A DNA stretch of 5,121 nt from Trueperaceae bacterium (GTDB taxonomy: Bacteria; Deinococcota; Deinococci; Deinococcales; Trueperaceae): NCBI GenBank assembly GCA_007130355.1, contig SLSQ01000246.1, positions 1 through 5,121 of the forward strand. The letters are read 5' to 3'. Every line of letters begins with the position of its first letter. Positions within the stretch are counted from its first letter, which is position 1. Positions 1-5,121 of this stretch are shown here, piece after piece. The position numbers were made by a program, and so were the translations under genes. A model generated the notes under the pieces. The model was given only the letters and a program-made list of their open reading frames with translations, had not been told where the DNA came from and did no database searches.

Positions 1-855
1 GACCACGACCCCGCCCGCCCGGAGTTCGCGGCCGTCGCCGGTCCGGACCCGCAGGCGGGCCACGCCGGGCACGACGACGTCCGCCCCGCCCGTGCCGCCC
101 GCCGCGCCCCTCGTCGCCGCCCCGTCCGCGACGCCTTCGACGCGCCCGTCGCCGGCGATCGGCGCGACGCTGCGCACGGCGGTCCCGGTCCGCACCTCCG
201 TGCCCTCGGCCAGGTGCCACGCCAGCCGCACGATGCCGCCGACCGGTCGCGCCGCGCCGCCGACCGTCAGCATCCGCAGGTAGTACCGGAACGCCCGCGC
301 CGAGGCGGCCAACGAGCGGTCCAGGAAGATCCCGCCGAAGAACGGCGCGAAGAACCGCTCGCGGGCGGACCGCGAGAAGCCGCGGCGTTCGAGCAGATCG
401 GCGGTCGACTCGTCCGGTCCGCGGAGCGACGCGGCGGGCGGGCGCGCCACGACCTCCGCCACGAGCCGGGCGAGGCGCGGCAGGTCGCCGCGCGTCAGGA
501 TCCGCGAGCGCAGCAACGACCGCCGCGCCTCGGCGTCGCGCAGCGGATCGCCGACGATCTCGGTCGGGCCGGCCCCGTCCATCGCCACCGCCGCCGACGG
601 CATCCGGATCAGGTCCGGACCGTGCGGCACGAACTGACGGCGGTAGGCGGGGTAGGCCGGGAACAGGACCTGGAAGCCGCGGTCGATCAGGGTGCCGTCG
701 GGCGTGCGGTCGGTCCGCGTGCGACCGCCGACCCCGTCGGAGGCCTCGAGCACCACCGTCCGCAGTCCGGCGCGCCGCGCCGTGCGCGCCGCGACGAGTC
801 CGGCCAGCCCGGCGCCGATCACGACGACGTCGGCATCGGACCGGCGTTCAGGCAT
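1..855 (-). CDS. FAD-dependent oxidoreductase of the amine oxidase / phytoene desaturase-like group, 3' end missing
   Basis: Partial gene: 285 codons from the ATG at 855-853 run open to the left edge, so the C-terminal part is outside the window. Residues 9-39 form an FAD-binding Rossmann start: a hydrophobic strand, GAGLAG at 14-19, and Glu37 at the end of the second strand, where family members bind the ADP ribose. GVGGRTRT (41-48) is the second FAD motif of flavin amine oxidases, and DRGFQVLFPAYP (58-69) and FFAPFFGGIFLDR (168-180) resemble a poorly characterised group of NAD(P)/FAD-dependent oxidoreductases related to protoporphyrinogen oxidase and carotene desaturases. No signal peptide or membrane segment is seen. 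A Gly/Ala-rich stretch at about 243-267 interrupts the usual strand pair. The gene overlaps the kinase stop by 8 bases, with a G-rich Shine-Dalgarno-like run (859-863) 3 bases before the ATG. The substrate is unknown; the family call is fairly sure, the reaction is not. Confidence 0.88.
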   Translation of the reverse strand, partial: MPERRSDADVVVIGAGLAGLVAARTARRAGLRTVVLEASDGVGGRTRTDRTPDGTLIDRGFQVLFPAYPAYRRQFVPHGPDLIRMPSAAVAMDGAGPTEIVGDPLRDAEARRSLLRSRILTRGDLPRLARLVAEVVARPPAASLRGPDESTADLLERRGFSRSARERFFAPFFGGIFLDRSLAASARAFRYYLRMLTVGGAARPVGGIVRLAWHLAEGTEVRTGTAVRSVAPIAGDGRVEGVADGAATRGAAGGTGGADVVVPGVARLRVRTGDGRELRAGGVVV

Positions 856-859
856 CGTC
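848..859 (-). repeat. Junction copy 2: GACGATGCCTGA (kinase stop / flavoprotein start)
   Basis: Identical to the hisZ/hisG junction over 12 bases, again ending the upstream protein in Asp-Asp-Ala and starting the downstream one with Met-Pro-Glu. A G-run (859-863) directly upstream provides a close-spaced Shine-Dalgarno-like site. The sequences outside the 12 bases differ between the two copies. Confidence 0.85.
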
Positions 860-1852
860 CCCCGCCCGGTCCCCCGTCTCCTCCGCCCCGTCGGCCGGCT
901 CCGTCGCGTCGCCCTCGAGGTGCCGCGCCATCCGAGCGCGGAGACGCGCGTCCGGTTTCGGTCGGGCGCCGAGCTGCTCGACCACCCACGACGACACGTC
1001 GTTCGCGAAGCGGCCGGCGGAGAGCACGTCCCCGTCGCGCGTCCAACCGGCCAGAAAGGCGCCGGCGAAGGCGTCGCCGGCTCCGGTCGCGTCGAGCAGC
1101 TGCGACGGACGTGGCGCCAGGTGCACCCCGGTGCCGTGATCGTTCCGCACGTAGGCACCCTGCGCGTCCAGCTTGAGCACCACGCGGGTCCCCGGGTACC
1201 GCTCCGCGAGCGCCGCGACCACCCGCTCCGGCTCCCGCTCGCCGGAGAGGACCCGTCCCTCGTCGACGTTCGGGAAGAGCAGATCGAGCCCCAGGTCGCT
1301 CGTGAAGCGGACGAACCGGTCCACGCCGACCTGCTCGATCAGCTGGAAGCTGGCCGGGTCGAGCGACAGCGTCGCGCCCCCCTCCCGCGCGACGCGGGCG
1401 GCCTCGCGCGCGGCGGCGCGCGGCGGGTTCCCGAAGAACGACCAGGCGGAGAGGTGCAGGTGGTCGGCGGTCGCCAGCTCGGCGCGTGGCAGCTCGCTCG
1501 GGAGCAGGTGGTGGTCGGCCCCCTTGCCCGACACCATCGAGCGCTGGCCGGTGTGGTCGATCCAGACCGCGACCGATCCGGTGCCGTGGGTGTCGCTGCG
1601 CACCAGCCAGGGGCGGACCCGCTCCTCGAGCAGCTCCTCCTCGGCGAGGGCGCCGAGCCGGTCCCGGCCGACCTTGCCGACGAAGGTGGTCGGCGCCCCG
1701 CAGCGCCGCGCCCAGACGGCGGCGTTGGCCGCCGAGCCGCCGGGGGCCATCGCCACCTCGCCGAAGGTGTCCCCGCCCGGCTGGAGCTCGGCGTTCGTAC
1801 GGATCAGCACGTCCCAAGCGTAGTCGCCGACCACCCAGAGCGCGGGCGCCAC
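848..1852 (-). CDS. PfkB/ribokinase-family carbohydrate (or nucleoside) kinase
   Basis: A 334-residue cytoplasmic kinase expected to transfer phosphate from ATP to a sugar or nucleoside hydroxyl. Both PfkB signatures are present: the N-terminal glycine-rich one at 38-64 (GGSAANAAVWARR, then FVGKVGRD) and the C-terminal one at 254-270 (DATGAGDAFAGAFLAGW), where Asp260 of GAGD is the expected catalytic base and the preceding glycines form the anion hole. GDYAWDVL at 9-16 is the substrate-contacting first strand of the family, and LDPASF at 164-169 and FPNVDE at 193-198 are typical later strands. Length is normal for the family except for an acidic low-complexity tail after about residue 312. 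The start is GTG, chosen because GAGG lies 8 bases upstream and because it leaves only a short lead into the first strand. The gene follows the peptidase by 10 bases and overlaps the flavoprotein by 8. The substrate cannot be assigned from sequence alone; ribokinase, ketodeoxygluconate kinase or nucleoside kinase activity are all possible. Confidence 0.93.
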   Translation of the reverse strand: MAPALWVVGDYAWDVLIRTNAELQPGGDTFGEVAMAPGGSAANAAVWARRCGAPTTFVGKVGRDRLGALAEEELLEERVRPWLVRSDTHGTGSVAVWIDHTGQRSMVSGKGADHHLLPSELPRAELATADHLHLSAWSFFGNPPRAAAREAARVAREGGATLSLDPASFQLIEQVGVDRFVRFTSDLGLDLLFPNVDEGRVLSGEREPERVVAALAERYPGTRVVLKLDAQGAYVRNDHGTGVHLAPRPSQLLDATGAGDAFAGAFLAGWTRDGDVLSAGRFANDVSSWVVEQLGARPKPDARLRARMARHLEGDATEPADGAEETGDRAGDDA

Positions 1853-1860
1853 CTTCCGCG

Positions 1861-1864
1861 CCTC
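1861..1864 (-). promoter_or_regulatory. Ribosome binding site (GAGG) of the kinase, overlapping the peptidase stop codon
   Basis: The minus strand reads TGAGG at the end of the peptidase gene: the TGA stop supplies the GA of GAGG, which lies 8 bases before the GTG at 1852-1850. This site decides the GTG start, since no ATG is available nearby and the next in-frame GTG (codon 7) would be too far away and would cut into the first strand. Confidence 0.6.
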
Positions 1865-3068
1865 AGCCGTGCGCGTGGTGCGGACCGAGGGGGATGCGGA
1901 CGAGCTCGGACTGCTCGCCGGTGGTGACCTCCGGACCGTCCGCGTGCACCACCAGGTTCAGTTCGCTTCGCACCCCGAACTCGGGCAGGTAGACGCCCGG
2001 CTCGACCGTCATGCCGATGCCGGGCCGGAGCCGACGGACGTCGCGGGTCTCGAAGTCGTCGAAGTGCACCGCTTCGCCGTGCGTGTGGCGCGATCCGAGG
2101 CTGTGGCCGGTGCGGTGCACGAACGCCTCCTCGTAGCCGGCCTCGGCGAGCAGGTCGCGCACGACGCGGTCGACCTCCCGCCCCTCGACGGGCCGGCCCG
2201 CGGCGGCGGCCTCGCGCAGGAAGTCGACCGCGCTCTGACGGGCGGCGGCGACCCGTTCGAAGGCGCGGACGAAGTCGGGATCCGGCGTACCGTAGACGCC
2301 CATCCAGGTCACGTCGGCGTACGGGGCTCCCTCTTGCGGCAGCCGCGCGAACAGGTCGATCAGGATCGGGTCGTTCGGCTGGAGGACCCGATCCTCGCCC
2401 CGGCGTGGCGCGTAGTGCGGATCGCCGCCGTGCGGCCCGAAGCCGACGATCGCGCGGTGGTCGTAGGTCAGGCCGCGCTGCTCGAACCCTTCGGCGATCC
2501 GGTCCTGCACGTCGGTCTCGCGGACGTCGCGCCCGGCGGCGGTCTCCTCCCGGATCAGGTTCCAGGCTTCGTCGAGGACCTCCATGACGCTGCGGGCCGC
2601 CTGCCGGTGCTGGAAGATCCGCTCCTCGTCCCAGGCGGCGAACGCCTGCAGCAGCTCGGCGGACGAGACGATCTCGGCGCCCAGCCCGCGGAGCCGTTCG
2701 ACCGTGCCGGCGTCGACGACCGACACGTACGGCAGGTCGGCGTTCGGTGCGTACTCCATCGCGAGCGGGCCGTCGGGCAGCAGGCGCGTCAGCGCCTCGT
2801 CGGCGGAACGACGGCCGGCGTAGGCGCGCACCTCGAAGCCGGGCATGCGCAACGACCCCGCCTCGAGCACGCTCACGAGCGCGACCGGTGCGCCTGCGGC
2901 CGGCACGAGCACGAAGATCGGCCGGCTGAGATGCATCGCCGCGGTCCCGAGGAACCGATCGGCGAACGGGTTGCTGCCGCGGAAGTCGTGGATCAGCCAG
3001 CCGGCGAGGCCCTGCCGCTTCAGTTCCTCGCGAGCCGCATCGAGCCAATCGGGTACGGATTCGGCCAT
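1863..3068 (-). CDS. M24-family metallopeptidase, Xaa-Pro dipeptidase/aminopeptidase-like
   Basis: A 401-residue cytoplasmic protein with the two-domain layout of creatinase/prolidase-type M24 enzymes: an N-terminal creatinase-like domain (about 1-145) and a C-terminal pita-bread catalytic domain (about 150-395). The five expected ligands of the dinuclear metal site can be placed: Asp238 (ILIDLF), Asp252 (ADVTW), His322 (TGHSLG), Glu356 (TVEPGVY) and Glu369 (RSEL). His218 (DPHYAP) and His318 fit the other conserved active-site histidines. All ligands are present, so it should be active, presumably removing an N-terminal residue before proline or splitting Xaa-Pro dipeptides; an unrelated hydrolase role on the same fold cannot be excluded. 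The Asp-Asp spacing is 14 rather than the usual 11. The protein ends in a His-rich tail (HHAHG). It follows hisG by 9 bases, with a GGTGA ribosome site at 3073-3077, and precedes the kinase by 10 bases. The ATG at 3068 is favoured by that site. Confidence 0.93.
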   Translation of the reverse strand: MAESVPDWLDAAREELKRQGLAGWLIHDFRGSNPFADRFLGTAAMHLSRPIFVLVPAAGAPVALVSVLEAGSLRMPGFEVRAYAGRRSADEALTRLLPDGPLAMEYAPNADLPYVSVVDAGTVERLRGLGAEIVSSAELLQAFAAWDEERIFQHRQAARSVMEVLDEAWNLIREETAAGRDVRETDVQDRIAEGFEQRGLTYDHRAIVGFGPHGGDPHYAPRRGEDRVLQPNDPILIDLFARLPQEGAPYADVTWMGVYGTPDPDFVRAFERVAAARQSAVDFLREAAAAGRPVEGREVDRVVRDLLAEAGYEEAFVHRTGHSLGSRHTHGEAVHFDDFETRDVRRLRPGIGMTVEPGVYLPEFGVRSELNLVVHADGPEVTTGEQSELVRIPLGPHHAHG

Positions 3069-3072
3069 GCCG

Positions 3073-3077
3073 TCACC
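3073..3077 (-). promoter_or_regulatory. Ribosome binding site (GGTGA) of the M24 peptidase
   Basis: GGTGA follows the hisG TAG stop directly and sits 4 bases before the ATG at 3068-3066. It matches the GGTGA part of the extended anti-Shine-Dalgarno complement and supports the chosen start and coupled translation from hisG. Confidence 0.6.
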
Positions 3078-3728
3078 CTACCCGAGGGCGTCCGCCCCCT
3101 CGCGCAGCCGGTCGATCAACGGCGCCAGCTCCGCGGCCCGCAGCTTGAGGGCCGCCCGGTTCACGACGAAACGGGCGCTCGACTCGGCGATCGTCTCGAT
3201 CTCCGCCAGGTCGTTCGCCGCGAGGGTCGCACCGGTCTCGACCACGTCGACCACCGCGTCGGCCAGGCCGGTCAGGCAGGCGAGCTCGACGTTGCCCTTG
3301 AGCGGGATCACCTCGACGTGCCGTCCGCGCCCGGCGGCCCAGGCGGCGGCGACGCGCGGGTACTTGCTCGCGATCCGGCGTACCGGGCCGGTCGCCCCGG
3401 ACGGCCGGATCAGCGAGAGGCGGCAGCGGGCGAAGCGGAGGTCGACCGGCTCGTAGATGCGGCTCCCGGACTCCATCAGCACGTCCTTGCCGACCACGCC
3501 GACGTCGGCGACGCCCAGGTCCACGTAGACCGGTACGTCGGCGTTGCGCATCAGCAGCACCGAGCCGGACGCGCCGTCGTGCCTCAGGACGCGCGCCCCG
3601 CCGTCGACGTCGAGCGGCAGGCCCGCCGCCCGCAGCGCGGCGAGCGCGGCGTCCAGGACGCGTCCCTTCGGAAGCGCGACCACCAACGGTCGGGCCGCGC
3701 CGCCGCGAGTTCCCGCGCCCTCAGGCAT
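3078..3728 (-). CDS. hisG: ATP phosphoribosyltransferase catalytic subunit, short form (HisG-S)
   Basis: Catalyses ATP + PRPP to N1-(5-phosphoribosyl)-ATP + PPi, the first step of histidine synthesis, in the cytoplasm. At 216 residues it is the short form, lacking the C-terminal ACT-like histidine-sensing domain of the roughly 290-residue long form; such enzymes need HisZ for activity and feedback control. Motifs in order: LPKGR (19-23), RNADVPVYV (61-69), GVVGKDVL (77-84), SKYP (121-124), the long conserved block from GNVELACLTG (145-154) to the PRPP-binding loop DVVETGATL (161-169), and VNRAALK (189-195). The protein ends soon after, confirming the short form. The ATG at 3728 overlaps the hisZ stop by 8 bases (ATGCCTGA) and has GAGGG (3734-3738) 5 bases upstream, inside hisZ, so translation is probably coupled. 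About 14 residues precede the first strand, slightly longer than usual. No his gene follows; the next gene is a peptidase. Confidence 0.97.
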   Translation of the reverse strand: MPEGAGTRGGAARPLVVALPKGRVLDAALAALRAAGLPLDVDGGARVLRHDGASGSVLLMRNADVPVYVDLGVADVGVVGKDVLMESGSRIYEPVDLRFARCRLSLIRPSGATGPVRRIASKYPRVAAAWAAGRGRHVEVIPLKGNVELACLTGLADAVVDVVETGATLAANDLAEIETIAESSARFVVNRAALKLRAAELAPLIDRLREGADALG

Positions 3729-3732
3729 CGTC
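3721..3732 (-). repeat. Junction copy 1: GACGATGCCTGA (hisZ stop / hisG start)
   Basis: The last hisZ codons (Asp-Asp-Ala-stop) and the hisG start (Met-Pro-Glu) share these 12 bases, with the ATG and TGA overlapping as ATGCCTGA. GAGGG lies just upstream at 3734-3738, inside hisZ, 5 bases before the ATG. This arrangement favours re-initiation of ribosomes that finish hisZ. The same 12 bases recur at 848-859. Confidence 0.85.
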
Positions 3733-4911
3733 GCCCTCGAGGAGGCCGCGCAGGCGGGCCCGCTCGGCGTCGTCCGGCTGCGACCGCAGCGCTTCGAGCG
3801 CCCCGCTCCGGTCCACCAGCCAGGCGGCGCCGGCGCTCCGAGCTTCGGCGCGCGCGGCGTCCGGTTCGGCCGCGACCGGCCGGACCACCGCGATCCCCGC
3901 CGCCCGCAGCAGGCGCGAAGCGTGATCGTCGAGGGAGGCGACGCGCGCCGGCCACGGTTCGGCGTCCGCGTCGGGAAGGGCCGCCGCGAGCCGCTCCAGG
4001 CCGAGGGCGAAGCCGGCGGCGTACGGGAGCCAGGCCCCGTCGTACCGACCCCCGCCGAGCAGCGGTTGGCCGAAGTCGACCGTGTAGGCGCGGAAGGTGA
4101 CGCCGGTGTAGTAGGCGAGTCGGCGCGCCATGCCGAGGTCGAGGATCAGCTCGGAGGCGTCCTCGAACTCCTCGAGCACGCCGCGCAGGTAGGCGAGGGC
4201 GGCGCGGGAGGCGTCGCCGGCGGCGACCCGCTCCGCCCGGTCGAGCCGGTCGATCGACCCGTACAGGTCGGGCACGGCCACGAGCGCGTCGGCCGCCGAC
4301 CCGCGGGCGCCCGCCCGGCCGAGGCGGCCCTCGACGTCGGCCAGGTCCTTGCGGTCGATCGCGTCGGCCAGACCGGGACGGGCGGCGGCGGGCACCTCGG
4401 CCTCGTCCATCAGCGCCCGCACGAAGCCGGGGCTGCCGATCTCGACCCGCGGCCGCAGTCCGACCCGCCGGACCGACTCGCGCGCCAGGTGGATCAGTTC
4501 GGCGTCCGCCCGCGGGTGGCGCACGCCGATCAGCTCGACCCCGACCTGCGTGAACTCGCGGGTCCGGGCGAGTTCCGGCATCGCCGCGTGCCAGACCGGC
4601 CCGGCCACCTGCAGCCGGACCGGCCGGTGCACGTCGGGATCGGCGGCGTGGGGCCAGGCCTCTCGGACCAGGCGCGCGAGCGCCGGCGTGAAGTCGCTGC
4701 GGAGCGACAGCAGGCCGCCGTCCCGGTCGGCGAAGGCGAACGCCTGCTCGGCCCGCGGATGCGCGGGATCGTAGCGCTCGAGCATCGGCACCTCGACCGC
4801 CTGGTAGCCCCAGGCGGCGTACAGCTCACGCAACGAGCGCCGCAGCGCGGCGCGCGCGGCGGCGGAGCCCGGCAGGTGGGTCCGGGTGCCGTCGGGAACG
4901 GTGTCGGTCAT
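3721..4911 (-). CDS. hisZ: ATP phosphoribosyltransferase regulatory subunit HisZ (class II aminoacyl-tRNA synthetase-like)
   Basis: A paralogue of the histidyl-tRNA synthetase catalytic core that does not charge tRNA; with short HisG it forms a hetero-octameric ATP phosphoribosyltransferase and carries histidine feedback inhibition (known for the family). In its 396 residues one sees the motif 1 region (LRELYAAWGYQAVEVP, 27-42), motif 2 (SLRSDFTPALARLV at 69-82, then REFTQVGVELIG at 118-129), a histidine-binding segment (LAYYTGVTFRAY, 265-276, close to the YYTG segment of HisRS), GGGRYDG (286-292), and motif 3 (GFALGLERL, 300-308). HisRS itself was considered, but the immediate partner is short HisG, which argues strongly for HisZ. 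Residues about 320-396 look like a degenerate remnant of an extra C-terminal domain. The ATG at 4911 is the first possible start after an in-frame TAG at 5008-5010, but no Shine-Dalgarno precedes it: the bases just upstream are pyrimidine-rich. It overlaps hisG by 8 bases. Confidence 0.93.
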   Translation of the reverse strand: MTDTVPDGTRTHLPGSAAARAALRRSLRELYAAWGYQAVEVPMLERYDPAHPRAEQAFAFADRDGGLLSLRSDFTPALARLVREAWPHAADPDVHRPVRLQVAGPVWHAAMPELARTREFTQVGVELIGVRHPRADAELIHLARESVRRVGLRPRVEIGSPGFVRALMDEAEVPAAARPGLADAIDRKDLADVEGRLGRAGARGSAADALVAVPDLYGSIDRLDRAERVAAGDASRAALAYLRGVLEEFEDASELILDLGMARRLAYYTGVTFRAYTVDFGQPLLGGGRYDGAWLPYAAGFALGLERLAAALPDADAEPWPARVASLDDHASRLLRAAGIAVVRPVAAEPDAARAEARSAGAAWLVDRSGALEALRSQPDDAERARLRGLLEGDDA

Positions 4912-4994
4912 GCGGGGAGGCGGCGCTCCGGCGCAGACGACCGTGCGGACCGAGGGGAGGCCGGAACGGATCGGGACGTGGACGGTCGACGCAT
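4908..4994 (-). other. Candidate small upstream ORF (28 codons) ending in the hisZ start codon
   Basis: An ATG at 4994-4992 (with a GTG directly before it, in frame) opens 28 codons whose TGA at 4910-4908 overlaps the hisZ ATG as ATGA. The peptide is Arg-, Ser- and Pro-rich, starts MRRPSTS and ends ERRLPA, and contains no histidine, so it is not a classical histidine attenuation peptide. The GTG/ATG falls at the likely transcription start of the candidate promoter, which would make it a leaderless ORF feeding ribosomes into hisZ. Against it: about 8 of 27 codons end in A or T, clearly more than in the real genes. It may be only untranslated leader. Confidence 0.25.
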
Positions 4995-5056
4995 CACGGG
5001 CGCGAGCCTACCGCGGACGGCGCCGCGACCGGTCCGGCGTCGCGACGTGCCGCGCG
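4912..5056 (-). other. Intergenic leader upstream of hisZ
   Basis: This stretch separates the putative upstream stop from hisZ. It holds the candidate -10 box, the 28-codon open frame and the short palindrome GACCGGTC. I see no T-box-like structure, no histidine-codon run, and no stem followed by a T tract on the minus strand that would make an intrinsic terminator. The 12 bases directly before the hisZ ATG are mainly C and T and cannot pair with the 16S rRNA tail. Confidence 0.5.
5005..5010 (-). promoter_or_regulatory. Candidate -10 element (TAGGCT) of the hisZ operon promoter
   Basis: TAGGCT on the minus strand fits the TANNNT -10 consensus of actinobacterial housekeeping sigma factors and stands out in very GC-rich DNA. 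Seven bases lie between it and GTGATG at 4997-4992, so transcription would begin at or next to that start-like triplet. No convincing TTGAC-like -35 is seen at the right distance; the region 17 to 18 bases upstream holds the palindrome GACCGGTC (5027-5034). It is the only promoter-like element noticed ahead of the gene cluster, but the call rests on six bases. Confidence 0.3.
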
Positions 5057-5121
5057 TCAGGAACGGGAACCGTCCGTCGATCCCGGCTCCGCCGCCGCCT
5101 CCTGCGCTCCGCCGCGCGCCC
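5057..5121 (-). CDS. Possible C-terminal end of an upstream gene, product unknown
   Basis: Reading in from the right edge on the minus strand, one frame gives 20 codons and a TGA at 5059-5057. The peptide is rich in Ala, Gly, Glu and Ser (it contains AQEAAAEPGSTDGSRS), like the disordered tails common in high-GC bacteria, and 16 of 20 codons end in G or C. Too little is visible to name a family. A competing reading is another minus-strand frame that stays open from the edge to 4908, but that peptide is dominated by Arg, Gly and Ser and looks non-coding. If the tail is real, the stop lies 145 bases before hisZ, leaving room for a promoter. Confidence 0.35.
   Translation of the reverse strand, partial: ARGGAQEAAAEPGSTDGSRS

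Noticed and set aside
214..1176. A 320-codon plus-strand frame over the flavoprotein and kinase
   Set aside because: The peptide is dominated by Arg, Pro, Ala and Gly, with no domain motifs, as expected for a non-coding frame in high-GC DNA; the minus strand carries clear FAD-binding and PfkB motifs.
1804..3048. A 414-codon minus-strand frame overlapping the peptidase
   Set aside because: It is the peptidase gene read in a shifted frame: Arg-rich with no motifs, while the chosen frame has all five M24 metal ligands.
1869..4100. A 743-codon open frame on the plus strand antisense to the peptidase, hisG and hisZ
   Set aside because: It is a mirror of the strongly G/C-ended codons of the minus-strand genes, which removes stops from the opposite strand. 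Its peptide has no recognisable motif and crosses three well-identified genes.
3721..4911. Histidyl-tRNA synthetase instead of HisZ
   Set aside because: The class II motifs are shared, but the full anticodon-binding domain is missing, and an 8-base overlap with a short-form hisG is the classic context of hisZ.
5025..5043. Possible intrinsic terminator hairpin (GCGAC/GTCGC arms) after the upstream gene
   Set aside because: The stem is only 5 base pairs with a 9-base loop, and no T tract follows on the minus strand. In DNA this rich in G and C such stems are frequent by chance.
4908..5120. An upstream gene running in the frame that ends as ATGA at hisZ
   Set aside because: The frame is open to the edge, but its peptide is Arg/Gly/Ser-rich and its codons are poorly biased; the other frame ending at 5057 looks more like a real C-terminus. 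Sequence beyond the edge would settle it.

Overview
The window comes from a very GC-rich bacterium (well above 70% G+C by eye, with third codon positions almost all G or C). The high G+C, GTG start use and actinobacterial-looking promoter fit a deep-branching actinobacterium (for example Thermoleophilia-like), but this is inference and another high-GC phylum is possible. No RNA gene, mobile element, CRISPR array or integration site was recognised.

All genes lie on the minus strand, so transcription runs from high to low coordinates. Order of transcription: (a) the possible C-terminal end of an upstream gene at the right edge (5121-5057); (b) about 145 bases of leader with a candidate -10 box and a small open frame that ends inside the hisZ start codon; (c) hisZ, the regulatory subunit of ATP phosphoribosyltransferase (4911-3721); (d) hisG, the short-form catalytic subunit (3728-3078); (e) an M24-family Xaa-Pro-dipeptidase-like metallopeptidase (3068-1863); (f) a PfkB/ribokinase-family sugar or nucleoside kinase (1852-848); (g) the N-terminal 285 residues of an FAD-dependent amine-oxidase/desaturase-like flavoprotein, cut by the left edge (855-1).

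The five main genes are packed with overlaps of 8 bases (hisZ/hisG and kinase/flavoprotein) and gaps of 9 to 10 bases (hisG/peptidase and peptidase/kinase). They are probably one operon with translational coupling. HisZ and short HisG together catalyse the first committed step of histidine synthesis (ATP + PRPP to phosphoribosyl-ATP). No other his gene is visible here. The peptidase, kinase and flavoprotein have no obvious link to histidine synthesis, so this may be a housekeeping operon of mixed content.

I did not find a convincing new biological system. The items most worth a second look are the hisZ leader (no Shine-Dalgarno, possible leaderless upstream ORF coupled by ATGA), the two identical 12-base gene junctions, the altered metal-ligand spacing in the peptidase, and a Gly/Ala-rich insertion in the flavoprotein.
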